From Isosphaera sp. (GTDB taxonomy: Bacteria; Planctomycetota; Planctomycetia; Gemmatales; Gemmataceae): a stretch of 64,000 nt of DNA. Positions 18,542 through 28,034 of the stretch are shown here, one piece after another (within the stretch, counting starts at the first letter, position 1; every line of letters starts with the position of its first letter). A program made the translations under genes and the position numbers. The stretch is from the NCBI GenBank assembly GCA_013822345.1, contig PNKH01000028.1:1-64000 (forward strand), given 5' to 3'. The notes beneath the pieces were generated by a model. That model saw only the letters and a list, made by a program, of their open reading frames with translations. It did not search any database and was not told where the DNA came from.

Positions 18542-20536
18542 TCAGTGGGCGTAGATCACGTCCTGCGGGATCTCCTTCATCTCGGTCGCCCCGCGCTTGA
18601 TGCACCTCATGTTGTCCCGGATCACCTGCTCGCCGCGCTTGCCGAAGTACTTGCGGAGGGCCTTCTCCACCCCGGCGTCCACCTGCTCGTCGGACATCTC
18701 GGCCTCCTTGGCGTACGGCGTCAGCCGGAGGAACGCGCCGAGCAGGACGATCCCCTGCATCCGCATCTGCAGGTCCGGCTCGTCCGCCTCCTCCCGGGCG
18801 ATCCGGACCATGTCGCAGTAGTACACCCGGATCTTCTTCTCCCGGATCGTGTGCTTGTTGTCGTGCGGGATCCGGGCCCACACGTCCGCCGGGTCGGAGT
18901 ACGGGGTCTGCATGAACACGGCCCCGCCGGCGACCAGCCCCTTGAGGGTGAGCGGGCTGAGCATCGCGGTCGGGTCGTTCACGCACAGCAACTCGACCTT
19001 CTCCAGCTCGGAGTGCATGAAGATGTGCGTCTCGGCGATGGTCAGGTAGTACGTGGTCGGCAGCCCCTTCTTCTCCGACCCGTACTTCGGGTACGCCTGC
19101 ACGTCCTTCCCGAACACGTTCCCGGCGATGGTGGCGATCACCTTGTTGGTGGTCACGCTCCCGAACCCGCCGACCGAGTGCCCGCGCATCGAGAACCCGC
19201 CCTTCGGCCGCAGGTCCGGGTCGTCCTTCCGCGGCAGGGCGGTCTTGTGGTCGACCCCGACGCAGAAGAAGTCCGGCCCGCCCATCATCATGTTGTGAAA
19301 GGCGGCGATGATGTCGCCCGGCCGCACGTCCCGGCTGCCGAGCCCGGCCGCCCCGTGGTACACCTTCGGCGGCGGGTCGGCCAGCCGCTCCTGCCCGTTC
19401 TGGCCGGTGACGGCGTCGTAGAACGCGGCCTTGACCTCGCGGGTCAGGTGGTTGCCGGTGGTCGAGAGCGGGTCGTCCATCCGCTCGAACACGGTGAACG
19501 CCTCGCACCCCTTGAGCGCGTCCACGACGGCCTTGCCGGGGAACGGGCGGAACACGAACACCGTCAGGCACCCGGCCTTGATTCCCTTCACGTCCCGCAG
19601 GTAGTCGACCGTGGCCCGGGCCGTCTCCATGTAGCAGCCCATCCCGACCAGGACGTACTCGGCGTCGTCGCACCGGTACGCCTCGACGCTCCCGTACCGC
19701 CGCCCGGTCTTGCGGGCGAACTCGTCGAACGCGTCCTGCAGCTTGTCCGGCACCTGGTCGTAGTACCACCGCTGGGCGATCTTCCCCTTCATGTACGAGT
19801 CCTGGTTCTGCACCACCCCGGACATCATCGGGTGGGCCGGGTCCATCAGGTTCGTCAGCTTCTCCTTCGGGTCGCCGACGAACTCCTTCATGAACTCCGG
19901 CTCGATGAGGCGGACGGTCTCGACCGTGTGGGTGGTGAGGAACCCGTCCTGGATGCTGAAGAACGGGGTCTGGGTGGCCTCGGCGGCCCGGCGGGCGATC
20001 AGGCAGAAGTCGCCGGCCTCCTGGGCGTTCCGGGCGAACAGCATGCCCCACCCGCAGTCGGCCACGCTCATCACGTCGTCGTGCCCGGCGTGGACGTTGA
20101 GCCCCTGGCTAGTGAGCGCCCGGGCGCCGATGTTCATGACCACCGGGAGCCGCTTCCCGCTGATCGTGTACAGCACCTCCTTCATCAGCACGAGGCCCTG
20201 CCCGGAGGTGAAGTTGGTGACCCGCCCGCCGGCGACCGCGAACCCCTCGCACACGGCGGCGGCCGAGTGCTCGCTCTCCGGCTCGAAAAACATCAGCGGG
20301 TCGCCCCACAGGTTCGTCCGCCCGTTCATCACGGACGCGTTGAACCCCCCGCCCATGGTGGTCGAGCTGGTAATCGGGTAGGCCCCGGCGGCCTGGCTGA
20401 TGTGCACCTCGACGTGGACGACGGCCTCCGCCCCGTCGCAGGTGGTGGGGATGCCGGGGTACTGGTAGGAGGTCTCCTCGGGCCGCTCCTGCGGCTCCGC
20501 GGCGCGGGCGGGACGGTCGGCGACGGCAGCGGTCAT
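18542..20536 (-). CDS. 2-oxoacid:ferredoxin oxidoreductase, alpha-gamma fused subunit
   Basis: 664 residues. The N-terminal pyrimidine-binding alpha domain shows TSSTTMGGG, the block ESEHSAAAVCEGFAVAGGRV and LTSQGLNVHAGHDDVM. A C-terminal gamma domain carries GHSVGGFGSVTTNKVIATIA. The domain order alpha-gamma followed by a separate delta-beta subunit corresponds to a single NifJ-type chain cut in two. It supplies acetyl-CoA and reduced ferredoxin, or the reverse carboxylation. The ATG at 20536 has an AAGGAA ribosome site 7 nt upstream. Confidence 0.9.
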   Translation of the reverse strand: MTAAVADRPARAAEPQERPEETSYQYPGIPTTCDGAEAVVHVEVHISQAAGAYPITSSTTMGGGFNASVMNGRTNLWGDPLMFFEPESEHSAAAVCEGFAVAGGRVTNFTSGQGLVLMKEVLYTISGKRLPVVMNIGARALTSQGLNVHAGHDDVMSVADCGWGMLFARNAQEAGDFCLIARRAAEATQTPFFSIQDGFLTTHTVETVRLIEPEFMKEFVGDPKEKLTNLMDPAHPMMSGVVQNQDSYMKGKIAQRWYYDQVPDKLQDAFDEFARKTGRRYGSVEAYRCDDAEYVLVGMGCYMETARATVDYLRDVKGIKAGCLTVFVFRPFPGKAVVDALKGCEAFTVFERMDDPLSTTGNHLTREVKAAFYDAVTGQNGQERLADPPPKVYHGAAGLGSRDVRPGDIIAAFHNMMMGGPDFFCVGVDHKTALPRKDDPDLRPKGGFSMRGHSVGGFGSVTTNKVIATIAGNVFGKDVQAYPKYGSEKKGLPTTYYLTIAETHIFMHSELEKVELLCVNDPTAMLSPLTLKGLVAGGAVFMQTPYSDPADVWARIPHDNKHTIREKKIRVYYCDMVRIAREEADEPDLQMRMQGIVLLGAFLRLTPYAKEAEMSDEQVDAGVEKALRKYFGKRGEQVIRDNMRCIKRGATEMKEIPQDVIYAH

Positions 20537-20626
20537 GGGGTTCCTTTCTGGTGGCCGGATGCGCGGAGGACGGGCCGGTTCCGGCGGACGGAACCGGTCG
20601 GGGGGTTGCGGGGGCGGCCGCCGGGC

Positions 20627-20998
20627 CTACTGGCGGGGGCGGCGGAACACGAGGGACAGGTGGCGGGCGTCGTCCACGTCCGGGAACGCGGCCGGCCGCT
20701 CGCCGGAGCCGGGCCGCCCCGGGCACCACCGCAGGACCCCGCCCTCGAGCTGGTAGAGGCAGCGGACGACGCTGCCGACGTGCCTCGCCGGCCCCGCCTC
20801 GATCCGGATGTCCATCCCGCCGGGGGCGAGGTCGAAGGTGCCCGTGTAGATGCCGTCGCCGTCCAGCTCGATGGTGAACCGGCTCCCGGCGACGAGCAGC
20901 CGGGCCCCCCGCGGGCCGGCCACGGACACCCACGCCCCCTGGATCAGCTCCTGGTCGGGGCGGACGGCCGGCTCGGCCGGGGGTGCGAGAACAGCCAT
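20627..20998 (-). CDS. TIGR03067-type small protein
   Basis: 123 residues matching the pattern of the planctomycete TIGR03067 domain: an LIQGAW opening near residue 16, a central GTFDLAPGGMDIRI block, LYQLEGGVLRWCPG, and a final beta strand ending in LVFRR. Function unknown; the fold is a small beta barrel, probably lipocalin-like. No signal peptide is visible. The ATG at 20998 is preferred over a GTG seven codons upstream because AGGAG is placed 6-7 nt before it. Confidence 0.75.
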   Translation of the reverse strand: MAVLAPPAEPAVRPDQELIQGAWVSVAGPRGARLLVAGSRFTIELDGDGIYTGTFDLAPGGMDIRIEAGPARHVGSVVRCLYQLEGGVLRWCPGRPGSGERPAAFPDVDDARHLSLVFRRPRQ

Positions 20999-21414
20999 CG
21001 CACGTCTCCTGCTGGACACACGGAGGGGAAAGGTGGTCCGGAACGCGAACGTGCCCTCGGCGCCGAGCCGCGCGACCCGCCCGGGGCGAATTGGGGGGCG
21101 GGTGGGAACCGGGTGCCCGGGCCGCGTGGCCCGGGTCTGCCGACCCGGTCGCCCTTGCGGGCGGCGCCGATCGGATCTCTGCCGAGAACTACGTGTCGCG
21201 CTGGGAGGTGAGTCCGAACTGGGACATCACGTTCCCAGAACGATGGCAGAATTTGGATGAAGTGTACCCCCCGCCCCCGCCCGCCGCAACGGGTCGTGTC
21301 TCGGTTTCGCCGCTCGCGGCGTTGCGCCGCCCGGAGCGCAACGCCGCGAGCGGCGAAACCGAGACACGACCCCAGAACCGCTAGAATTCCATCCGCCCTC
21401 CCCCGGAGTGTTCC
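20999..21414. other. Intergenic region between divergent genes
   Basis: 416 nt without a gene. It holds a short perfect palindrome CCCGGGCC-GCGT-GGCCCGGG at 21116-21135, an AT-richer stretch at about 21230-21260, and the long palindrome of family C at 21293-21370. No small open frame resembling a RiPP precursor for the following radical SAM gene was seen. Confidence 0.6.
21293..21370. repeat. Palindrome family C, copy 3 (perfect 35-bp arms)
   Basis: Arms 21293-21327 and 21336-21370 are perfect reverse complements with an 8-nt loop. It contains the same GCCGCTCGCGGCGTTGCG core as copies 1 and 2 plus an outer GTCGTGTCTCGGTTTC extension. It ends 44 nt before the radical SAM start. Confidence 0.92.
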
Positions 21415-22497
21415 ATGGTGCCCCGCGCGCGGAGCTCGCAACCCCAGCTCCCGCGGGCGTTCCGGCCGCGGTACTTGATGCTGGCCCCCGGCTACCAGTG
21501 CAACCTGGCGTGCCCGCACTGCTGCGTCCCGATCGAGTGGACCGACCGCCTCCCGATCCCGACGGCGGTGCGGTTCCTCGAACAGGCCCACGCCGCCGGC
21601 ATCCGCATGCTCGGGTTCACCGGCGGCGAGCCGTTCCTGTACCCCGAGTTCCTCGTCGCCCTCACCCGCCGGGCGGCCGACCTCGGGTTCCGATTCGACA
21701 AGCTGATGACCAACGGCGTCTGGCACCGGGACGCGGCCCACCTCCGCGAAGTCCTCACCGACCTGCGGGACGCCGGGTTCGCGGGGAAGGTCGGGCTCTC
21801 CGTGGACAAGTTCCACGGGATGGAGGTGGCGAAGTTGGCCGAGTTCTGCCGGGTCACCCGCCGGGTGTTCGACCGCGACACCATCTTGTCACTGAGCTAC
21901 GCGAGCCGACACCCCGACCAGGGGTTGGAGCCGGTCCGCCGGCTGGCGGGCGAACTCGGGGCGGTGGTCGAGTGGTCGGACCTGCTGAGCCGGTACCTGG
22001 TGGTGAGCGACGAGCTGACGATGACGGCGTGCTGGAACCACCTGGCGACGGTGGAGAGGGCGGAGGGGCTGCCGGGCGACCCGTGGGACGGCGAGTGGTT
22101 CGCGGAGGACTACTGCGAGGGGCCGGGGCAGGCGCTGGTGGTGAACCCGCGCGGCGAGGTGAAGCCGTGCTGCGGGTTCGCGTCCGACCTCGACCAGTTG
22201 ACGATCGGCAACATCCACACCGACACGGTCGAGGAGGTGATCGCGGCGGGCCGCCGGCACCCGGTGGTGGGGACGATCTTCCGGGATGGGCTGACGGCGG
22301 TGCGGGACGAGATCCTGGCGCGCGACCCGGCGGCGCTGCCGGGGGCGACGAGCAACCACTGCTACTTCTGCTGGTACGTCCTGACGCGGGGCCTGGCCGG
22401 GGGAGTGAACGGGGGCGGCGGGAAGGTCGGCGGGTGGGTCGGGGAGAAGCCGAACTTCACCGGCGAGTTGATCCAGTTGGGGCGGCGGGTATCCTGA
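21415..22497 (+). CDS. Orphan radical SAM protein with a C-terminal Cys-rich region
   Basis: 360 residues. The radical SAM cluster motif is C29-x3-C33-x2-C36 (CNLACPHC), followed by TGGEPF at 69-74. The C-terminal part has a CC pair within VKPCCGF and NHCYFCW near the end, which resembles a reduced SPASM-type auxiliary cluster domain. Such proteins modify peptides or act as maturases. No partner or precursor is adjacent: upstream is a palindrome, downstream a nested palindrome and a PP2C gene. The ATG at 21415 is used although a clear ribosome site is not seen; GTGTTCC precedes it. Confidence 0.8.
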   Translation: MVPRARSSQPQLPRAFRPRYLMLAPGYQCNLACPHCCVPIEWTDRLPIPTAVRFLEQAHAAGIRMLGFTGGEPFLYPEFLVALTRRAADLGFRFDKLMTNGVWHRDAAHLREVLTDLRDAGFAGKVGLSVDKFHGMEVAKLAEFCRVTRRVFDRDTILSLSYASRHPDQGLEPVRRLAGELGAVVEWSDLLSRYLVVSDELTMTACWNHLATVERAEGLPGDPWDGEWFAEDYCEGPGQALVVNPRGEVKPCCGFASDLDQLTIGNIHTDTVEEVIAAGRRHPVVGTIFRDGLTAVRDEILARDPAALPGATSNHCYFCWYVLTRGLAGGVNGGGGKVGGWVGEKPNFTGELIQLGRRVS

Positions 22498-22544
22498 GGT
22501 GGCCCGAGTGCCTGGGGTTGGCACCCGCCCGGGGTCCGCATCGG

Positions 22545-22657
22545 CCGCCCGGGGTTCACACCCCGGGCTATTCCCTCCCCACCCCTTCGGGGTTCAAGGC
22601 AGTCTTCAGCCCCGAAGGGGCGTCCAGGGAATAGCCCGGGGTGTGAACCCCGGGCGG
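22545..22657. repeat. Nested palindrome, family H
   Basis: Outer arms 22545-22576 and 22626-22657 are perfect over 32 bp. The interior holds a second hairpin, CCCCTTCGGGG pairing with CCCCGAAGGGG. It lies between the radical SAM gene and the sigma-54-like site of the PP2C gene. Confidence 0.9.
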
Positions 22658-22686
22658 CCTCGGCGGCGGGTATCCTGACGGCGGCC

Positions 22687-22705
22687 GGCACCGTTGTTGC
22701 ATCCC
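22687..22705 (+). promoter_or_regulatory. Sigma-54-like -24/-12 promoter of the PP2C gene
   Basis: GGCAC-N5-TTGCAT with exactly 10 nt between GG and GC, 35 nt upstream of the ATG at 22741. It differs from the site before the Mn catalase gene only in positions between the conserved blocks. The consensus for RpoN promoters is TGGCAC-N5-TTGCW. Confidence 0.65.
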
Positions 22706-22740
22706 GTTCGTTCGGAACCTTCGCTCCCGGGGGTCGGGGT

Positions 22741-23643
22741 ATGGGCGTCGCGTTCGACTGCTTCGGGATGACCGACCTCGGCCGGGTGCGGCGGAACAAC
22801 GAGGACCAGTTCCTCGTCGCCGAGCTGGTCAAGCGGCTCCGGGTCGTCCGGACCAGCGTGCCGGACATCCGGGAGGCGGACTGGTCGGACGGGGTGGTCG
22901 GGCACCTGCTGGTGGTCGCCGACGGGATGGGCGGGATGGCCGGCGGGGAGGTGGCCAGCGGCCTGGCGGTCGAGACCATCTCGTGGTACGTCACCCAGAC
23001 GATGCCGTGGTTCTACCGCCAGCAGGACGGGCGGGAGGCGGAGCTGGAGGCCGAGCTGCGGCAGGCGGTCGAGGCGTGCCAGCGGACGGTCGCCGACGCC
23101 GCCGCCAACTCCCACCTCCGCCGGATGGGCACCACCCTGACGATGGCCTACGTCCTGTGGCCGCGGGTGTACGTGGTCCACGCCGGGGATAGTCGGTGCT
23201 ACCTCCGCCGCGGGACCGTCCTGCACCGGATGACCAAGGACCACACCGTCGCCCAGCGGGCGGTCGACGCCGGGGTGATGACCGCCGCCCAGGCCGAGAA
23301 CTCCCCGCTCGGGCACGCCCTGTGGAACTGCATCGGCGGGTGCGAGGTCGGGGTCAAGCCGGACGTGTACAAGGCCACGCTGGAGCCGGGCGACGAGCTG
23401 CTGCTGTGCAGCGACGGGCTGACCCGCCGGTTGTCCGACGTGGAGGTCGGCAACCTGTTGCTGGCCGGGGCCACCGCCGAGGCCGCCGCCCGCAGCCTGG
23501 TCCAGGCCGCGAACGACGCCGGCGGGGAGGACAACATCACCGTGGTGGTCGCCCGGCTGGGCCGGCCGGTGGCCGTCGCACCGGCGGTGAGCGCGTCCGC
23601 GGTCACCCCGGTCGAGGGGACCGCCGAGCTGCCGCGGGTGTGA
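22741..23643 (+). CDS. PP2C-family serine/threonine phosphatase
   Basis: 300 residues with all main PP2C motifs: DLGRVRRNNEDQ near the N-terminus, VADGMGGMAGGE (about 60-71), VVHAGDSRCYL, LLLCSDGLTRRL and GGEDNITVVV. These Asp residues bind the two metal ions. The protein is soluble and likely reverses Ser/Thr kinase phosphorylation; no kinase is adjacent. Its promoter-like site is sigma-54-type, as for genes of the stress island 20 kb away. A palindrome follows the stop codon. Confidence 0.93.
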   Translation: MGVAFDCFGMTDLGRVRRNNEDQFLVAELVKRLRVVRTSVPDIREADWSDGVVGHLLVVADGMGGMAGGEVASGLAVETISWYVTQTMPWFYRQQDGREAELEAELRQAVEACQRTVADAAANSHLRRMGTTLTMAYVLWPRVYVVHAGDSRCYLRRGTVLHRMTKDHTVAQRAVDAGVMTAAQAENSPLGHALWNCIGGCEVGVKPDVYKATLEPGDELLLCSDGLTRRLSDVEVGNLLLAGATAEAAARSLVQAANDAGGEDNITVVVARLGRPVAVAPAVSASAVTPVEGTAELPRV

Positions 23644-23662
23644 GCGTCTGCGGGTGGCGTCA

Positions 23663-23718
23663 GGCGAGCCGCGACCGCCAGGCAGACCCCAACCGCTCCC
23701 TGGCGGTCGCGTCTCGCC
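23663..23718. repeat. Palindrome family I, copy 1
   Basis: 20-bp arms 23663-23682 and 23699-23718 with one mismatch, core GAGCCGCGACCGCCAGG. Related to the element inserted in treY (51312-51380) and to 38249-38309. It lies between convergent genes and may terminate both. Confidence 0.8.
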
Positions 23719-23728
23719 GAACCGACGA

Positions 23729-25738
23729 CTACCCCGCCTTCACCCGCCGCGCCTTCGCCGGCTTCTCCTCGGCAGCCACCTCCGCCCCGTCCACGAACCG
23801 CTTCGCGTCCGGCAGGGCGTCCAGGAACACCCGGCCGTACGGCTTGGTCAGCACCCGCGGGTCGAACAGGACGACGATCCCGGTGTCGGTGGCGGTCCGG
23901 ATCAGCCGGCCGAACCCCTGCTTCAGCTTGATCACCGCCTGCGGCACCTGGTAGTCCATGAACGGGTTCCCGCCGGCGGCCGCGATCGCCTCCAGCCGGG
24001 CCTCGGTCAGCGGCCGGTCCGGGACGGCGAACGGCAGCTTCGTGATGATCACGTTCGAAAGCGCCTCGCCGCGCACGTCGACGCCCTGCCAGAAGCTGTC
24101 GACCCCGAACAGCACCGCCTTCTTCGCGTCCCGGAACTGGTCGAGCAGCTTCGGGGCCGGGAGCCCGGTCCCCTGGGCGAGGAGCGTGTACCCGTTGCGG
24201 GCGAAGAACGGCCCGAGCTTCTCGGCCGCCCGGTTCAGGAAGGCGTAGCTGGTGAACAGGACGAACGCCCGGCCCTGCGTCCTCGCCACGTACTCGGGGA
24301 TGCGGGCGAGCACCTCGTCCTCGTACTTCGCCGCCTGCGCCGACGGGTCCGGGAGGTTCTTGAACAGGTGGAGTTCGGCCTGGCGGCGGAAGTCGAACGG
24401 GCTGCCGAGCTGCTTGGTGTCCGCCCCCTCCAGCCCGAGCCGCTGCTGGGCGAGTTTGAACCCGCCCTCGTCACCCGCCGCGGACAGCGTCGCGCTCGTG
24501 AGGATCACGGTCGGGACGCGGTCGTAGAGCTGCTGCTTCAGCGCCGCCCCGACCTCGATCGGGGCGCTCGCCAGCGCCACCCGCGGGACCCGCCCCGGCC
24601 GCACCTCGACCCAGTACACCTGGCCGTCGAGCTCCTGCCGCAGCCACTCCCGGACCGACTTCGCCATCCCGGCCAGCCGGTCGCCGCGGCTCGTCAGCTC
24701 CAGCCGCTCCTCCTCGGAGTCGCGGCCCTTCGCCAGCTCGTGGAGCTGCCCGCCGAGCTTCTTCAGCTCCTCCGACAGGTGGTCCGGCACGACGCCCGGT
24801 TCCCGCACCCGCCCGGTGCCGCGCGGCTGGCTCTGGTTCCACTGGTAGACGGCGGTGAAGAACTTCTCGGACGCCTGCCGGGTCGCCTCCAGTTGGGCGA
24901 CCGCGTCGCCGTCCCCGAGGATCGCGAGAATCCCCTTGTTCGTCCGCGGGGCGAGCAACTGGTTCAGGACGTACTCGACCCCGCCCTGCGAGACCGACAG
25001 CCCGAGGTGGTCGGCGGCCACGTCTTCGAGGGTGTGGGCCTCGTCGAAGATCACCGCGTTGTAGTCCGGCAGCAGCCCGCCGCCGGTCCGCCGCAGGGCC
25101 AGGTCGGAGAAGAACAGGGCGTGGTTGACGACGAGGAGGTTGGCCCCGAACACCCGCTTGCGGGCCTGGAAGTAGAAGCAGTCGGTGTGGCTCGGGCATT
25201 TCCGCCCGAGGCAGTTCGCGCTGTCGCTCTGGACCAGGTCCCAGACCGGTTCGTACGGCTGCACCGGCAGGTCCGACTTCGTCCCGTCGGTCGTCTGCCG
25301 CGACCACCGGCCGATCTGCACCAGTTGGTCGACGGCCGCGGGGGTGTCGAGGAGGCCGGCCGCCCGGGACTGGGCGGCCCGGAGCCGGCGGAGGCTGAGG
25401 TAGTTGCCGCGACCCTTGACCAGCACCGGCCGGAAGTCGCCGGGCATGACCGACTGGAGGAACGGAATGTCCTTGCGGACCAACTGCTCCTGCAGGCTGA
25501 TGGTGTGGGTGGAGATGACGACCTTGAAGTCCTTGCGGGACGCGACCGCCTGGATCGCCGGGACCAGGTAGGCGAACGACTTGCCGACGCCGGTCCCGGC
25601 CTCGACGAGCAGCTTCCGCTTCTCGCCGATGGCCCGGTCGACGGCGTCGGCCATGTCGAGCTGCTGCGGCCGGGACTCGAACCCCGGCCACGTCCGGGAG
25701 ACGAGTCCGCCCGGCCCCAGAACGTGACGTGCGTCCAT
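23729..25738 (-). CDS. DinG-type ATP-dependent DNA helicase
   Basis: 669 residues from the ATG at 25738. Walker A is AGTGVGKS at about 47-54, and the DEAH box is [10 protein letters not shown]. Between them a Cys cluster, [12 protein letters not shown], plus a later Cys matches the iron-sulfur domain of XPD/DinG helicases. The C-terminal helicase motifs ([20 protein letters not shown]) are complete. It would unwind DNA 5' to 3', possibly R-loops or G-quadruplexes. An upstream in-frame Met at 25774 is rejected: it lies in low-complexity sequence and the family begins near [11 protein letters not shown]. Confidence 0.9.
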   Translation of the reverse strand: MDARHVLGPGGLVSRTWPGFESRPQQLDMADAVDRAIGEKRKLLVEAGTGVGKSFAYLVPAIQAVASRKDFKVVISTHTISLQEQLVRKDIPFLQSVMPGDFRPVLVKGRGNYLSLRRLRAAQSRAAGLLDTPAAVDQLVQIGRWSRQTTDGTKSDLPVQPYEPVWDLVQSDSANCLGRKCPSHTDCFYFQARKRVFGANLLVVNHALFFSDLALRRTGGGLLPDYNAVIFDEAHTLEDVAADHLGLSVSQGGVEYVLNQLLAPRTNKGILAILGDGDAVAQLEATRQASEKFFTAVYQWNQSQPRGTGRVREPGVVPDHLSEELKKLGGQLHELAKGRDSEEERLELTSRGDRLAGMAKSVREWLRQELDGQVYWVEVRPGRVPRVALASAPIEVGAALKQQLYDRVPTVILTSATLSAAGDEGGFKLAQQRLGLEGADTKQLGSPFDFRRQAELHLFKNLPDPSAQAAKYEDEVLARIPEYVARTQGRAFVLFTSYAFLNRAAEKLGPFFARNGYTLLAQGTGLPAPKLLDQFRDAKKAVLFGVDSFWQGVDVRGEALSNVIITKLPFAVPDRPLTEARLEAIAAAGGNPFMDYQVPQAVIKLKQGFGRLIRTATDTGIVVLFDPRVLTKPYGRVFLDALPDAKRFVDGAEVAAEEKPAKARRVKAG

Positions 25739-25799
25739 TCGGGAATTGTTGCCGTGCGGGCGGGCGGGGGGCAAGGCCGGTTGCCTTCGAGAGTTTCAA

Positions 25800-25883
25800 G
25801 TTCCAGGTTCCAAGTTGAAAACCCCGCCCCGGGCAGCGCCGCGAAGGTCGGGGTGGTGTCGTCTTCAACTTGGAACCTGGAAC
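25800..25883. repeat. Palindrome family F, copy 2 (perfect 20-bp arms)
   Basis: Arms 25800-25819 and 25864-25883 are exact reverse complements (GTTCCAGGTTCCAAGTTGAA) separated by 44 nt of GC-rich spacer. It lies between the BON gene end and the helicase start. Confidence 0.85.
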
Positions 25884-25899
25884 CTGGAACCCCCGTCGG

Positions 25900-26601
25900 T
25901 CACCAGAACTTCACCCGCCAGTAGTCGTGCGGGGCGGAGTTGCGGCCGAGGTACCAGTGGCCGTCGGTCCACTCGAGGGTGACCTTCCGCCAGCCGAGCG
26001 GGACCTTCGGGAACGGGTAGTACGGGCCGATGAACGGGAAGGCGTTGTACGGGTAGGCGGTCGGGTACGCGACCCGGCTGACGTTGTTGTAGGGGGCGTA
26101 GGTCGGCCAGGCGTACCCCGGCAGGTTCGGGGCCTGCATGTCCGGGGAGTACTGGCCGGGGACGCCGAGCGGGGCCGGCTCGACGATCGGGCCGTCGCCG
26201 TGGCCCGCGGGCGGGCCGCCGGCCGGGGGGAGCGGCATCGGCGGGACCGGGGCGGGGGTCGGGGCGAACTGGGCCGGGGTGACGGCGTCCTTTTCGACCT
26301 CGACGACCGGCATCCAGCGGACCCCGTCGCGGATCTGGACGACCCCGGTCACCCCCTGCACCTCGCGGAGGATCTTCCCCTTCTGGCCGTAGTCACGGGC
26401 GGAGCCGGTCAGGGTGACGACCCCGGCCTCGGTGTCGATCCGGATGTCGGCCCCGTCGCCGAGGCCGGCGGCCTGGAGGCGGGTCTTGACGGCGTCGGCC
26501 AGGGCCTGGTTGGGGTTGGGGGGCGGCTGCTGGGCGTGGGCCGAGCCGGCGAGCCAGAACCCGGCGGCGGCGGCGAGGGGGAACAAGGCGCGCACGTTCA
26601 C
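25900..26601 (-). CDS. Secreted BON-domain protein
   Basis: 233 residues from the GTG at 26601, which has GGAGG 6 nt upstream. A signal sequence (NVRALFPLAAAAGFWLAGS, AHA-like cleavage) is followed by a BON domain at about 35-95 with the block IDTEAGVVTLTGSARD. A Pro-rich linker and a Tyr/Pro/Trp-rich tail ending in DYWRVKFW follow. BON domains associate with membranes or bind small ligands. An in-frame extension to 26877 would run through the tRNA gene region and is rejected. Confidence 0.8.
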   Translation of the reverse strand: MNVRALFPLAAAAGFWLAGSAHAQQPPPNPNQALADAVKTRLQAAGLGDGADIRIDTEAGVVTLTGSARDYGQKGKILREVQGVTGVVQIRDGVRWMPVVEVEKDAVTPAQFAPTPAPVPPMPLPPAGGPPAGHGDGPIVEPAPLGVPGQYSPDMQAPNLPGYAWPTYAPYNNVSRVAYPTAYPYNAFPFIGPYYPFPKVPLGWRKVTLEWTDGHWYLGRNSAPHDYWRVKFW

Positions 26602-26828
26602 GACAAACCTCCGTGTACGCGGGAAGGTGCGGCATGCACTGGAACGCCGTGAACTATCGCCCGCGGCCCGGGCCGGGGCAAACCGGTCGGAGTCGGAAGT
26701 CGGGGCCCGGCGGGGGCCGGCCCCCGCACGGGAGGTAGAATCGGGCGGGCGGGCGGGACGGGATGAACCGGACGCGGAAACCGGGGTGTGGTCCGGAACC
26801 GCGGCGGAATCGTTCAAGTCCGTCGGCG

Positions 26829-26857
26829 TTGACGGCCGGGTCGGGGCGGGGTACCAT
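26829..26857 (+). promoter_or_regulatory. Sigma-70 promoter of tRNA-Arg
   Basis: TTGACG and TACCAT are separated by exactly 17 nt; the -10 box ends 12 nt before the tRNA 5' end. Confidence 0.7.
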
Positions 26858-26869
26858 TCACCCGGACGG

Positions 26870-26943
<74 letters not shown>

Positions 26944-26962
26944 CTTGGGTAACCGGACCCGA

Positions 26963-27286
26963 TCAGACCCCGCCCGCCGCAACTCGACCGCACGCGACAG
27001 AACCACCCTCTCGGCAGACACTTCGGCGGTTTCTGGCTTCTGCCGTCCGGTGGGGTTCGCCCCCCGACTGAGCTACGTTCTGCGCCGCGGGTGTGCCGCT
27101 TTCTGCGCCGCCCTGGACTGCCTTCTCGAAGTCCGATTCGAGGGTCTGGAGGTAGTGGCCGATGGCCACGCTCGGGGTGTTGCCGATCCAGGCGGTGACG
27201 ACGTGGATCGGGTGGTGCTGCACCAAGTCCGTCTCGCGGCTCGCCCGCAGGTCGTGGAACGGCTTCGGCCACGGCTTCAGCCCGGC
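26963..27286 (-). pseudogene. Tyrosine recombinase (integrase) C-terminal remnant
   Basis: About 107 residues of the catalytic domain remain: the box II motif FHDLRASRETDL, HVVTAWIGN and the catalytic tyrosine region IGHYLQT. The reading frame then runs through a typical C-terminal tail to the stop at 26963. The N-terminal domain and box I arginine are absent; upstream sequence switches into a methyltransferase remnant. The gene points toward tRNA-Arg, whose end lies 20 nt away, so this is a decayed integrase at its attachment site. Confidence 0.8.
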
Positions 27287-27900
27287 CCGCGGGGCGGTAT
27301 GAACGGCGGCGAGTAGGCGTGGAACGGGACCTCGTCCTCGTGCGGGGTCAGGGTGAGGAAGACCCGGCGGGCGACGGCCCCCGCGATCCGCTCGGCCCGC
27401 TCCCGGATGCCCCGGCGGGAGCCGGCCAGGACCGCCCGGCATAGCCCGAGCCGGTACCGCCACGCGAGCCCGCCCGCGCCGTTCCGGCCTCCATCAACTC
27501 CCGCCCGTCCACCGGGAAGTACGCCGCCTCGGCAAGTTGGGTGAGGGCCCCGGCGGTCGGCAGCCACTCGGCCGCGTGGTTCGGGAAGTCGTACAGGGCG
27601 GTCCCGTCCGGCAGCCCGTGGGCGACCGGCCCGTCGACCAGAACCACCGTCCCCGGGTGGCAGCAGTGCCGGACCTGGGCCAGCGCCGGGAGCGGGGCGT
27701 GCAGGTGGTGGTACACCCCGAGGGATTGGATGATGTCGAACGTCCGCCCGAGCCCGGCCAGGTCGTACACCGACCGGCGGGTGTCGGTCTCGACCTTCGA
27801 CCCGAGCACCGCCCGTGCCCGCAGCCCGTCCCCGAAGTCGAGCACCAGCGGATCTCGTCGATCAGCCGCTCGACGGCGGCGCGGTCAATCGGATCCCGTG
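27277..27900 (-). pseudogene. Frameshifted class I SAM methyltransferase remnant
   Basis: Three consecutive frames carry parts of one methyltransferase. RAAVERLIDEIR (near 27850-27890) precedes VLDFGDGLRARAVLGSKVE from 27845. Then come FDIIQSLGVYHHLHAPLP and VVLVDGPV in the same frame, and near 27480 the frame changes again to WRYRLGLCRAVLAGSRRG and ARRVFLTLTPHEDEVPFHAY, ending at 27277. At least two frameshifts are therefore needed, and the N-terminus is missing. It may be cargo of the lost element. A sequencing error cannot be excluded for either shift. Confidence 0.65.
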
Positions 27901-28034
27901 ACCGGGTATGAGGGTCTGCGGCGGAAACGGCCGCGACCGGCCGAACGTCAACCCCGACCCCGGGGACGGTCGGGACGACACGCGACCCGTACACCAGCGG
28001 TGCGCCTCGTGCACCCAGCCCCGGAACCCCTCCT

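Noticed and set aside
26829-26857. Promoter of a longer BON gene frame
   Set aside because: The box pair points toward the tRNA, and the BON gene has its own GTG start with GGAGG at 26601.
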